Below, piece after piece: positions 49,757 through 60,295 of a stretch of DNA of 64,000 nucleotides; within the stretch, counting starts at the first letter, position 1; each line of letters starts with the position of its first letter. This DNA comes from Amblyornis subalaris (Eukaryota > Chordata > Aves > Passeriformes > Ptilonorhynchidae). The stretch lies in NCBI GenBank assembly GCA_018881555.1, contig JACAXG010000014.1:9850568-9914567 (forward strand), given 5' to 3'. Position numbers and translations under genes: made by a program. The notes below the pieces were generated by a model, which saw only the letters and a list, made by a program, of their open reading frames with translations, did not search any database and was not told the origin of the DNA.

Positions 49757-49823
49757 ATGACTGGGGGCACGGGAGGGCTGCCCCTGCTGCTGCTGAGCCT
49801 TGCTGTGCTGGATCTCACGCTGG
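49757..49823 (+). CDS. Mucin-like gene A exon 1 (signal peptide)
   Basis: MTGGTGGLPLLLLSLAVL then DLTL, a compact secretory leader, ending in phase 1 exactly like gene B exon 1. The intron start gtaagggctgagc is shared with gene B. Confidence 0.7.
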
Positions 49824-51680
49824 GTAAGGGCTGAGCAGTATGTGGTGCTATCCGTGGGGTGGGGGGTGAGTGGGGGGCATCGTTCTCCAGGGTGGTGGGT
49901 GGCCCTGGGGTGGCTTCACCCACAGAGATGAATCACTGTGGGTGCTGTTTGCACTCCACCGTCTCAGCCTCATCCCAGTGAGCAAACAGGGCAGTGCTTT
50001 GTAAAACACAAGCAATAAGCTTTATTTCTTTTTCCTCCAATGTGGGTCTCCATCTGGGGAGAGAAGACCTTAGACCCAGCTGGACCGTCTTGATGAGCCT
50101 TGGTCGCTGCTGGGCTCCTTGACTTTGCTACAATCTGCCCGGCAGCACCAAATGGCCCTGCCCAGGTGGCAACATCACTGGGATGTACTAGGCCTGGAAA
50201 ACTTCAAATNCCATTCCAACATTTGCACTTGATGCAGAGTAAGAGCAATGTAGAGTTGAGCACAGGGAATAAACCTGTGGCTTTTACCTCCTGAGAGCCT
50301 TGAGCTACAGCTGCATGTCCCCTCCCGATGCATCCCTCAACCCCTTGGAAAGATTTCGTGGGTTGCAACAGGTCTCTCATGGACTTGCCCTGAGCTGCAA
50401 GCTGGGATTTGTTTCTTTGTGGGGCTCCTTCCCCACTGCCATTATTTACACCCGGTGCTATCAGTTCCTGACTATCTGCAGCACAGGGCTTTTGTGTAAA
50501 CTGCTGCTGCTGCATTTCCAGACTGTCTCACGGTCACCAGTTCCTGCTTGGCTCTTCCTGTCAGACGGGTTTGTCTGACTTTCTCCAGGGATGGGTGAAG
50601 ATGGTGGAATGGGTCTTAGGACTGGTGCCTGCAGGAGTTTCTGCCCTGAAACCAGAGATGCCCATGGCTTGTTCCGGCTTTGTNAGGCTGGGGATTTACG
50701 TGGTGTGCCTTGCTNATTGTCATGTTGCTATTCAGGGAATCCACGTGCTTGATCCATGCAGGACAGGGAATCCCCATGCCTGGTAATTCATGGCTGATGC
50801 AAGGCTTGGGCAGCTCATGGCTGTGGTAATGTTACACCCTCTACTCAGCAGAGCCATGAGTAGGTTTCAGCCTTTCACTGCCAGCCCTTGGGTACTGTCT
50901 CCCACCTCTTTGCAGGGACCACTGTCAAAGACATNACAATTTCTGCATCCCTGACTCTCCCTACGCCCTTGACACCCACAGAGACCATGGCACTGCTTCC
51001 CAACACCAACTCAAGCACTGCAGCCAACTTCCCTCCCTCTAGTCCTGCAACCTCCACCCTAGAGNTGCCAACGGATGCCTTCACATCCAGTGCTGCTACA
51101 GCTCAGGGGAGCAGGCTGGCAACCTCCAGCACCACCACACCACAGGCAAGGAGCAGCACAGCCCACAGCACTCCTGGGTCACCTGGGCTGGGGCCCACCA
51201 CCACCAGCACCCCAGCAGGGCTGGGGCCCACTACCAGCACATCAACTCCAACCTCCATGTCCGTGACACCCAGCTGTGACAAGACGACCACTGTCATGTC
51301 TGTGGGGACCAGCACAGCCCTGGCTGTCAGCTCATTTGGAGTTGAAATGACCACGCTGCCTCCCTCCACCTCTACTCTTCTCTCCTCCACCTGGGTGACC
51401 ACCACGCTGGGCACCAGCACCCGCCAAGGCCCAGCCATGACCACGCTGCTTGGCAGCACAACGCCAGGGACCAGCAGCACCTCTCCTCCTACCACCTCTG
51501 CACCGACAGACACCTCAGACGAGCCCTTGATGACCCCACCAGACACCACGGCCTCCTTTGTTACCAGCACAGAGGTCCCTGGGAGCACCCCTGCCCCCAG
51601 CCAGCCAGTTGGGACCACAGCTGGGACCACCCNTGGTACCTCCACCCCAACAGAACCAGAGAACCCCAGTGCCACTGCAG
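49757..51680 (+). CDS. Secreted Ser/Thr-rich mucin-like protein, gene A (MUC20-like, probably 3'-truncated)
   Basis: Two exons are clear. Exon 1 (49757-49823) encodes a signal peptide with the core LPLLLLSLAVLDLTL and donor G|gtaagg. Exon 2 (50916-51680, 254 codons) is Thr/Ser/Pro-dominated, with near-repeats such as GLGPTTTSTPAGLGPTTSTS, as expected of an O-glycosylated mucin domain, and ends in donor CAG|gtgagt. Three Ns lie in exon 2 (50935, 51065, 51633). It is the tandem paralogue of gene B, 3.3 kb downstream. The 3' exons seen in B have no clear counterpart; a candidate terminal exon 51781-51854 (stop TGA) would end the protein after about 24 more residues. Alternatively it could splice on to the 3' exons of gene B. 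Family assignment rests on gene B. Confidence 0.6.
50431..50717 (+). repeat. 287-bp duplicated intronic block, copy A
   Basis: In intron 1 of mucin-like gene A. Identical to 53774-54060 at every readable base; only the Ns at 50684 and 50715 are unknown. Flanking duplicated sequence is clearly diverged. Confidence 0.95.
50916..51680 (+). CDS. Mucin-like gene A exon 2 (STP-rich domain)
   Basis: Starts GTTVKD after acceptor tttgcag and stays open for 254 codons with very high Thr, Ser and Pro. Homologous to gene B exon 2 at both ends (same acceptor context, same phase, same intron sequence after the donor) but 342 nt longer, from expansion of the mucin domain. Confidence 0.75.
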
Positions 51681-51780
51681 GTGAGTGCAGCTATGGGGTG
51701 CCTGGAGGGCAGGATCAGAGTGGTAAATCCCCACGGGATCTCCCATCCTGCTCTGCCAGGTGCTTGACTTCTTCCCCCAG

Positions 51781-51854
51781 GGGCCATCTGGTCCCCAGGC
51801 TCTGCAGGCCAGTGGGTGGGTCCCAGGCCGTGGTGTGACTGTGGCGTGGTGTGA
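51781..51854 (+). CDS. Possible truncated terminal exon of mucin-like gene A
   Basis: Acceptor cttcttcccccag in the place that corresponds to the gene B exon 3 acceptor, in phase, followed by about 24 codons and TGA. No conserved C-terminal motif. Could equally be decayed non-coding sequence. Confidence 0.25.
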
Positions 51855-52250
51855 CAGTACTGCAGTGCAGCTGTACCACAGTGTGACTGTGCTGTGGCTG
51901 TGCCCCTAGCACTGAGCCTGTATGTACACACCCCCTGGCAGTGAGACTGTATGTACCCTGTACCCCGAGGAGTGTGACTGTACCCCCAGGCACCTGTACC
52001 CTAGCACTACTGCTTACTGGGTACCTGTGTCCCATTGGGGTGGCTGTATCCTGGTGGCTCTTGCAGGAGCCTTTACCCTGGGACTGCAGATGGTGACACC
52101 CCCCTCCATGCACCTCAGCCAGGACAGGGAGACTGTACCCTGCCCCGGTACCCCTGGCTGTCCGTGTGTCCCTGGTGTCCCTGTACCCCAGCAGAGCAAC
52201 TGTATCCTCACAGACTACCTGCACCCTGGCCTAATGCCTACAGGGTGAGA
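51830..52250. repeat. Diverged tandem array of tgtacccc / gtgactgt words
   Basis: About 400 bp built from recurring gtgactgtacccc, ctgtaccc and tgtatcct words at irregular spacing of roughly 15-40 bp. It replaces the region where gene A should carry its 3' exons. Confidence 0.55.
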
Positions 52251-52988
52251 CCACCTCATCAGAGTCCCAGTACTCGGGTGGTGACCTGTGTGTGTTTGTG
52301 CCCTGGGTGGCCATGCCCTGACAATCCTCCAGCATGCCTGCCTGCCTGCAGAACACCAATACCTGCAGGCACCTCCGAGTGCTCTTGTCCCTGACCCTGA
52401 AAAGAAGGAAGCAGCTCCAGCTGTCAGCAGTACGCTTCTGTGACAAGCTGTGACACGGGGAAGTGATGCCTGTACAGACGGCCCAGGGGACAAACCCTCA
52501 GCCTGGAGCACGCCCTTCCTGAGCGCCGCCTGTTCTCTTGGCCAGTTCCTCACACTCAAGACAGAGCTGGCTGTTGTCTCCTGAGGGCGTTGGTGCTCGG
52601 AGCCACCACCAAACATCACCCCTGTGGTGAAGCCTGAGGATTTCAGGCAGCCTNGCTGCTTTCCTGGGCTTTTTGCCGTTGTCACCTTCCCCTCAGCAGG
52701 AGCCAGGTCTGNGGTAGTGGTGGCCTTGCTGGCCTGCCCTGCCCACTCCTCGTGGCTGCTCTGGGTCCAGCCGCGCAGTTGATGTCTGCTGGGCATTGCA
52801 CCAGTCCCTGGGAGTGTCCGTGTCAGGTGGAACCCCCTGCTTTGCTGCCAGCACCTGGAGGGTAAGAGGACCCACCTGGATGCTCCTCCTCTGCTGGGTG
52901 AAGGAGATCTGGAAACTCCGGTGCTGGGGCTGTGGGGAGCGCTGGGAGCTGTGCCCGCGGGGTTGTATCGGCTCCCGCTCACCTGGAC

Positions 52989-53088
52989 ATGGCTGAGCAG
53001 AGAGGGGGGCTGCCCCTGCCCTGGCNCCTGCTGCTGCTGCTGCTGCTGCTGAGCCTCACCTGCCTCGCCGTGCTGCACCTGGCTCTGG
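52989..53088 (+). CDS. Mucin-like gene B exon 1 (signal peptide)
   Basis: MAEQRGGLPLPW, then a poly-Leu core and SLTCLAVLHLAL. One N at 53026. Donor G|gtaagg. The leader and following intron are homologous to gene A. Confidence 0.72.
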
Positions 53089-55699
53089 GTAAGGGCTGAG
53101 CGGGATGCGAGGCTCTCCACAGAGTGGGTGGTGGGCGGGGAGCATCATTCCCCAGGGTGGTGGAGCGGCACCTGTGGAATGTAGGGGGGTGGAATGCTGT
53201 GGGTGCTGTTTCCTGTTTCATAAATGGGAAGCAGAGGTGGACTTACTGCTTCTCCTTTTCGTGAAGATGAGGCCCTTCTGTGCAGACACTCACCTGGCAC
53301 GGGCTGGGANCAGACCTTTGCCCTTCTCCGCATTTTTATTTAACCAGCTGCTATGTGTAGGGAGGGAGTGGCTGCCAGGGGTTTTGGAAGTTTCTGGCTG
53401 GGTTGGCTGAAAGCAGCTGCCAGCTTGTGGCTTGGTTTCCCATCCACATGCGAGCAGAGCCCCAGACTCGCTGGGTTTGTGCTGGGATCACTGGGAATCC
53501 AGTCTGGCATCCCAAAGCTGCCACCTCACAGAGACTCCTTGACAAAGGTCCAGGCAGCCAGGCTATTCTGCCCATCCTTTGGAGAGGGTTACAGATCCCT
53601 GGGCTTTGCTGGAGAGAGCACATTGCCCTGGTACAGGATCCATAGGGAAAGAGAGGAGGACAGCTTTCCTGTGTTCCACCCCCCCTCCCCCAGAGCTTTT
53701 GTGGGTTGCAGCACGTCTCTAACGGCTCATCCTTAGCTGCAAGCTGGGATTTGTTCCTTCGTGGGGCTCCTTCCCCCACTGCCATTATTTACACCCGGTG
53801 CTATCAGTTCCTGACTATCTGCAGCACAGGGCTTTTGTGTAAACTGCTGCTGCTGCATTTCCAGACTGTCTCACGGTCACCAGTTCCTGCTTGGCTCTTC
53901 CTGTCAGACGGGTTTGTCTGACTTTCTCCAGGGATGGGTGAAGATGGTGGAATGGGTCTTAGGACTGGTGCCTGCAGGAGTTTCTGCCCTGAAACCAGAG
54001 ATGCCCATGGCTTGTTCCGGCTTTGTCAGGCTGGGGATTTACGTGGTGTGCCTTGCTAATGCCCATTCAAGAGATCCGTGTGTTTGATCCATGCAGGACA
54101 GTGAACTCCCATTCCCAATGCTCCATGGCTGACGTGTAGCTCTCGAGTTCCTCGGGGAGCTCACTGAGGTAGTGATGCTGCACGATCCCCAGCACAGTCA
54201 TGGACTCAGCCTTTCACCACCAACCCTTGTGCATCTCATTGTCCAAACTCTTTGCAGAGACCTCTGCCATGGATGTGACAGCAACCATGTCTCCAGCTCT
54301 CCCTACCTCTTCAATACCTCTGGAGAGCTCAACACTCCTGCCCACCACTGCCTCCACCACTCCAGCCACATTCCCTTCCTCCAGCCCTGAAACAGAAGTG
54401 TCCACCCCAGATGGGTCCAGCACATCCCCAGGGACTGGCAACACCTCACCTACCACCATGCTTCCTCCCAGCACAACCACAGATGATTCAGCTGAGTCCT
54501 TGACAACCCTGGCAGATGCCACAGCCAGCCCCGTTATCAGCACATTGGACCCCATGAGCACCCCCTCTCCCAGCCACGCGGCCACGACCATATCTGGGAC
54601 CACCCCTGACATCTTCACCTCAACTGTGGAGTCCACTCCAGGTACTCCAACAGTATCTGGGACCCCCAGTGCAGCCATGGGTGGGTTCAGCCGTGGGGCG
54701 CCTGGAAGGCAGGGACATGGTCAGGGTGACAAATTCCCATGGAGATCCTGGCCATGTACTTGGGTGGCTTCATGTAGGCAGTTTCACTTTGGCCTGTCCC
54801 CAGCTGCAGGAGCATCCTGCACCTCTGCAGACAGCACTAACCTAACATTGCTTTGCCCAGGCACCNAGCCCTCTTCCCCTGCCACCGACTCAGTGCAGAC
54901 CTCAGAGGTTACCCTCAGCAAACCTGCAGACCTGCCTACAGCGCTGCCAGTCTGCCCCTCTGGGTCGTCCAACACCAGTAAGTGCAGCGCCCGTGGGCAT
55001 CACCACCCCCAGCACTGGTGCTTTTGGGCTGCCAGGGGCCAGCGCAGGGGATCCTGAAGCTCCACTGCTCTTGCTCTGTGCTCTCAGTACAGGGGTATTG
55101 ATGCTCTGGGGTATGTGTGATTTGCTGTACAGTGGGAGGGTTGTTCTTCTGACAGTGGAGGGTGCTCATGACACAATTAACCTGGGAGGAGGTCCTGTAT
55201 CTGTGCCAGCGATCCTGGGGAGAGACCCCTAGGTTCTTTGGCACAGCCCAGGCTTCAAGGGCAATAACGAGAGCCATGTTTTTAATCCCTAGGTGCATCT
55301 CACCTCTTTCTGTCACTGCGACTTACCACCCCCCTGGACCTGGGGAACACCACGGTGCAGAAGCTGGTGTTATCCAAGGTGAGGTGTGCAGGAGGAGATG
55401 CCACTCTGCATCTGTCAGCTGTGGTCCAGCCAGTCAGGGNGGGGGTCAGGCAGCCAGTGGGAGTGCAATGGCTGCATCTTGCACTGGATGTCACCCAGAG
55501 CCCTTTCAGATAAAGGAGAGACCCTCCTTTGGCTGCCANTGTCTAGGATCAGGCCCTTTCTATGTGGGGATGGGGGGTAGGAAACCCCCCCTGGCATGGT
55601 TTGATGGCTGCTCTTTCTCCCCAGCTCCATGAGGACCTGCAGACGGCATTCCCATGCGCTGGCCTGTCACTGGAGTGGCGAGGGAAGAGGAGGACCTGA
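52989..55699 (+). CDS. Secreted Ser/Thr-rich mucin-like protein, gene B (candidate MUC20 homologue)
   Basis: Five exons join in phase: 52989-53088, 54258-54680, 54804-54977, 55293-55378, 55625-55699; 858 nt, 285 aa. Exon 1 gives a strong signal peptide with eight consecutive Leu codons. Residues 34-230 are Thr/Ser/Pro-rich with few N-glycosylation sequons. The C-terminal 54 residues form a non-mucin module: ASHLFLSLRLTTPLDLGNTT, VQKLVLSKLHEDLQ, AGLSLEWRGKRRT. Its pattern (hydrophobic-RL..SP.DL....L...L..EL......SL..RR at the extreme end) resembles the human MUC20 C-terminus as I recall it, and MUC20 is a 3q29 gene. No transmembrane segment is visible. An alternative exon 3 acceptor at 54861 stays in phase. 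Exact function unknown. Confidence 0.65.
53774..54060 (+). repeat. 287-bp duplicated intronic block, copy B
   Basis: Intron 1 of gene B; partner of 50431-50717 at an offset of 3343 bp. Confidence 0.95.
54258..54680 (+). CDS. Mucin-like gene B exon 2 (STP-rich domain)
   Basis: Starts ETSAMDVTATMSPALPTSS after acceptor tttgcag; 140 codons dominated by Thr, Ser and Pro, ending SGTPSAAMG. Donor ATGG|gtgggt matches the gene A donor position. Confidence 0.75.
54804..54977 (+). CDS. Mucin-like gene B exon 3
   Basis: AGASCTSADSTNLTLLCPG then SQ-poor Thr/Ser sequence ending CPSGSSNT. One N at 54866. Donor CCA|gtaagt. The acceptor could be at 54804 or 54861; both are in phase. Confidence 0.6.
55293..55378 (+). 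CDS. Mucin-like gene B exon 4 (C-terminal module, part 1)
   Basis: ASHLFLSLRLTTPLDLGNTT, VQKLVLSK. Amphipathic, not Thr/Ser-rich: a folded module. Acceptor ccctag, donor AAG|gtgagg. Confidence 0.72.
55625..55699 (+). CDS. Mucin-like gene B terminal exon 5
   Basis: LHEDLQTAFPCAGLSLEWRG then KRRT and TGA at 55697-55699. Acceptor ccccag. The Arg-rich end is the part most like MUC20. Confidence 0.7.
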   Translation, partial: LHEDLQTAFPCAGLSLEWRGKRRT

Positions 55700-58600
55700 C
55701 CACTGCCCCTCGCCTGGCCTGCTCTTGCACGGACTGACAAGCCACCTGCTCCCAGCTCCTCACTCCATGGTGGTGCAGGCCTTTGGGGAATCCTGTACTG
55801 CTCCTCTTGAACCTGGGGCTCCCCATCCTTCACTCTGCACCCTCAGAGGGCCCCCAGTCCCCCCCGCCCCTTCTCACAGCCTGTCTGTAGAGCCCAAGCC
55901 CTCCCACCACCCTGCTCCACACCTGGTTCCTGTGGTGGGACCCCTCCAGTGCTGCCAGGGGGCTGGGAGGAGGGGACCCTGTGGGACCGGGCTTTTANAT
56001 CTGGGACTGAGCTGGCTCAGCCATCAAAGCCACCCTGGGGACTGAGGAATGAGAGGAAGGAGATGTGGAGCCCCCAGTTCTGCTGTGCCCAAGGCTCACC
56101 TGTGGTATTGCTGACAGAGGAGAACACCCATGCCAACACAGGCCAGGCAGTAAATAGAAATTCCATGTTTTCTGTGTCGAAGTTGATGATGTCTTTATTT
56201 TCCAAGTTGTCTTTCCCAATTTTCAGTTTTGCCATGTATTGGAGGTACCGGCAAGGAAAACCATCTGAGTCCCAAAAGCTTTGCATGGAGAGACAGGCTC
56301 AGGGCTCTCCCCTCACTCCAGGGGCTGCTGTAGACATTCCCAAGGATGGCTCGGCACCTTGACAGACTGGGGGTCTCTGCCTCGGTCCTCTCTGCCCCAT
56401 GACACCCCACAGCTGCAGGGGCAGCTGTGTGCACTGTGGGGCCGTGGAAATCCCGTGGGCTGTGCTCCTTCCCTGTTTTTTCCAGTCCCCAACTAAGGAG
56501 ACGGCCGCAACATCTGTCCCCCTGCAGCAAAGTTATTTATTAACTGATTAATTAGCCAGATAAAGTCCAACTGAAGCAATTATTAGCCTAAGCAAGCCAC
56601 CTCGCCTGGAGATTGAAAACTGAAATAATTAGCAAAATAGCCCTGTTGCGTGTCAGGGGTTGTTTTTGGCTAGTCCCTACTTCTTGCTGGCAGCCNTTAC
56701 TGCCCTGGCACAGGGAGGGCTGGGAGGGGGCACATGGGGCTGTGGGATTCCTAACCTGGGGACGGCTCTCAGGCTGCTTGGATTGTCAACCGGCTGGGAA
56801 GGAGCCAGCAGCTGGACAGGATGGGGAAAGACACCGTGGGATCACCCAGCTGCCTGGCAGCTCACAGGGCCTGGGAGAGGATGGAGGCTGTGGGCAGGCA
56901 GCTTGTCAGGATGCTCCCATTTGGGATGCCCCTTGCATTCCAGGGTTGCCCCTTTGCTCTTTAGGATGCTGCCTGGTTTTTGTGGGCTTGTTGGACCCAT
57001 TGAGACCAAGAGAGGTCCCTTAGCACCCAGGCAAGGAGCTGGGGAGCAGGGCAAAGCCTGCTGGAAGGGGTCCCTGTGCTGGATGGCTGGTGGGGTGCTG
57101 GGAAAGAAATCCTTGTGGTCTGCCTACGCCGTGGAGCTGGGCCAAGAGTCCTCCCACGTTGCATCCCACTGGGCTGTTTTCTCCGGCTGTTGAATCCATA
57201 ACTTCAGACTTCGGGACGTGGCCGCGTGCCAAGGCCAGGGTAATGGAGCCAAACTGCGTCACAAAGGGAGGAAAAGGTCCTGAAGTGCCNGAATGAAAAG
57301 GTGACCAGGGTACTCGCTGTTCTCTGCTGGCACAGCTGCCTCCCACCGTTATCGTGGTCAGGGGGCTGTGGGGGGAGGAGATGCTCTGGTCCCCTCTGCC
57401 CCCCAGCCTGGGAGGGAGAAGAGGGTCATGGTGGGGGAATGTGGTTCCTATGGGGGTGGTGGTCACTGCCCAGGCAGTGGTGGCACAGAGCTCTGACAAG
57501 TCCCTGACACTGCCCATACTCTCTGTGCCTGCCATCCTTGAGGGTCCTGGCTGCCACCTTCACCCCATGGCTCCTTGCCTGACACAGATCCCGGACCAGA
57601 GGGACCTTGGGAGGTTGGATCCAAGTCTGGCTGCTTTCCCAGTCCACAAATCAGTTCTCAGCCTCTTTGCTGTGATCCACTCCAATCTATCAGCATTATC
57701 CAAAGGAGTAAATCCTGGGCCCTGATGTGACTGTCACCTTTGGAGGACCTGGCAACATCATGGGGTGTCTGTCTGAANTCTCTTGTGACTCAGGTGTCCC
57801 TTCCAGTGTCCCCCTTCACCGCTGCTGATGGCTANAGCCCAGCTCCCACTGTGAGACAGGAGGGTGTTGCAACACACCCAGCATGCCAAGTCATCCAGAA
57901 CCTGTGGGGTTGATGGATAACCTGGTTTCCCCCACTGCCACCCCTGAGCCCTCTCCAAGCGCCCTTGCCAGAAGGCTGGAGGGGAGCCAGTAGGAGATGC
58001 TGTGTTCTCCACAGGTCTGGAACAACCAGCCCATTAATTCCAGGAAAGCTGATAAGGCACTGTGCTAGGCCGTGCTCTGCCCTGCTGGATGGTGCAGAGC
58101 CCCTGGGTGCCNGGATTCATGGAATTGCCCCTGGCTACAGGCTCCTGAAGGGCTCCAGTTCCNACACGGAGCTTTGGTCCTTGGTAACTGTGGATGACAA
58201 CGACTTTTACAGGAACCACTTTGCCAGGAACTTGGTTTCAGACCCAGCAAAAAGATCAGTGAAAAGCCCCTTCCCAGAGTGGGAGTAGGGTACTGTCCTC
58301 GAGATGAGGCACCCCTCAGAGGCTGCAGGCTTTCCTGGGAGGGTGTGCCAATGCCTGAGCAGAGGGATGAGTTTGGTTTGTCTCTGCCAGGAGATGGACT
58401 TTTTTGAGGGACAGCATGGGCAGGAGTTGCAAGCACAAGGGTCTCCAGACAGTGCTGGCCGCTGTGGAGCACAGACGGGAGCCGGCAGGCGGGCTGGGGC
58501 CAGCGCCTTGCTTCAGCCGAGTTGTTTTCCCCTACGCCGAGCAGCACGTTTGCAACAATCCCTGCGGTTCCCACCACATTTTGCACCTCAAACACCATCT

Positions 58601-60087
58601 GGAGCAACTCTCTCCAGCGTCAGCATATATTCCCTGTTGGGGTTGCTTTCCAAAGTGATACAGCATCGTCAGCACGGGCAGGAANAACTCTCCCACGGCA
58701 GGTTTGCATCCCTCAAATCCTCCATCAGCCCAGGTGTGGTCGCTGCTCAGGTTGTCACTGATGGGTCAGTCACCCCATGATCTGCAGTGCTGGTTGCAAG
58801 ACCCCCAACACTCTTTCCCCCCCTAGCTTTACACCCACACCAGCATTTTTGGTGGGCAGGTGTTTAGTTCCAGGTGAGCAACACTCCCCCCTGATTTATG
58901 GACTGTGCCCTGTTCCCACTGCCGGGGGGAATGCGTGGGTTTTACAGGATGGTGTTCCATCAGCCGTGACTTGGCCTCCCCCGGCATTTCCCCATCCCCA
59001 CCGCCCCGGTGGTGGGTCAGGGTGCCACTTGACGTGCTGTCTGTGCGACAGAGGCCGGCTCCGGTGGGACACCGTGTACTGCCTAACACCCCTCATAACA
59101 CTTCGCAGGAGTTGCCTGGGGGCATTTCTGGTTAAGAAGTGTTTAATTGACTACAAAACTGTGTAGTGGTGGGAGTTTGCATAATACTGTTCACAGGGGA
59201 GCTGGCAGCAGTTTTCAAGGGGGCGTGCAGGAATGCTGCTCCAGGTGAAAGAGAGGGGAGAGGCACAGGGGTGAAGTGACCTAGGGGATCCCCAGAGCAG
59301 GGAAGGGGGTCCGGGGCTGTGCCTTTTTCTGCTCCAGCCTCTGGTGATGCTGGTCTCATCTTGCAGAGAAGCTTCTCTGGGCCATTTACACCCTNCCAGC
59401 ACCCCAGCACTGCTGTGCCCAGACTGAGGTGCAGGTTTCAAACCCCACTGAGGTGTGCTGGGGCTCTGAAGGGGGTTCCCCAGTGCTTCCAGTTGCACCT
59501 GANCACAAGGGGTCTCAGCTGACACCCCAGGGACTGTCCCCAGCCATACCTCTCCCTGCTTTATAACCTGCCTCTACTCCTGGGGAGCCAAGTGGGGACT
59601 TNTGTCCTGCCTTGCCCTGGGCTGAGACATGGCTCAGCTGGTGATTTTGGTGCCCACAGCGTCCTCACAAGTGTGGTGGCATCAGCTCGCTTGTCACCAC
59701 CCCACTCTGCTCTGTGGCCCCATACCCTGCACGTGGACCAGGTGCTGTGGGTCAGTGAGGTGACTGCCATGGGGAGCAGGTCCTGTGGGGTCTGTGGGGT
59801 GACTGCCATGCTACTGTTGGCAGTGCCATACACTACTCTGGGTTCAGCTTCACCTTCTGGTGCTGGCAGCCCAGGGAACTGCACCAGGCTGAGCCCGGGT
59901 CCCTGGGTAGACCTGGGTCCCTGCAGGGNGGGCTTTGGGTACATCCCAGCCCATGCCCCAGCTGAACAGGGCATCCAGCCNTTGGGAAGGGGAGGGCTCG
60001 ACCGGAAGGGAAGGGTGACAGGGACATCGGAGGGAAGGGACCGGGGGCGGGAGAGGACGTCTGCAACCTGCCTCCTTCTGCCATCCC
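55700..60087. other. Region without an assigned gene
   Basis: After gene B the sequence is GC-rich with many short ORFs and Ns. It probably begins with the gene B 3'UTR, but no plus-strand AATAAA was picked out with confidence. Two less GC-rich patches stand out: 56110-56290 (minus ORF, listed separately) and 58130-58270. No repeat family is recognised. Confidence 0.5.
56107..56286 (-). other. Unassigned possible coding exon
   Basis: Minus-strand reading contains YLQYMAKLKIGKDNLENKD and INFDTENMEFLFTAWPVLAW, with a hydrophobic stretch, then SSVSNTTG and a good donor (CACAG|gtgagc at 56106-56101). The patch is markedly more AT-rich than its surroundings. I do not recognise the protein and could not find a convincing partner exon. 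Confidence 0.25.
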
Positions 60088-60095
60088 TATAAATA
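60088..60095 (+). promoter_or_regulatory. TATA box of downstream mucin-like gene
   Basis: TATAAATA, 147 bp upstream of the ATG at 60235. A start site near 60118-60122 would give a 5'UTR of about 115 nt. Confidence 0.6.
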
Positions 60096-60234
60096 GGAGG
60101 GAGCAGGAGCAGAGCACCTATGGGACTNCAGCTCTGCAGGAGAGGCTGGCAGGGAGGGACAGAGGGAGCTGCTCCTCGCTGCTCTCTCCTCCCTTTGAGC
60201 TTCCTAGAGCTCTGCCTGTGTGGAGGCCTGAGGC

Positions 60235-60295
60235 ATGGGGACCAGGGGATGGACGCTCTCCACCTTCCTGGGATGCTGTGTATGGATTCTGCAAG
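60235..60295 (+). CDS. Downstream mucin-like gene exon 1 (signal peptide)
   Basis: 20 codons plus one base. TATA box, ATG context aggcATGG and donor all fit. The signal sequence is completed by the first residues of exon 2 (cleavage probably near AVAA). Confidence 0.7.

Noticed and set aside
52340..52455. Possible gene A counterpart of gene B exon 4 (HLRVLLSLTLKRRKQLQL)
   Set aside because: Loose resemblance only; the phase required does not fit the gene A exon 2 end without a stop.
58120..58290. Plus ORF with TELWSLVTVDDNDFYRNHF
   Set aside because: Looks protein-like for about 45 codons but lacks a clean acceptor or donor and matches no family I know; too weak to call.
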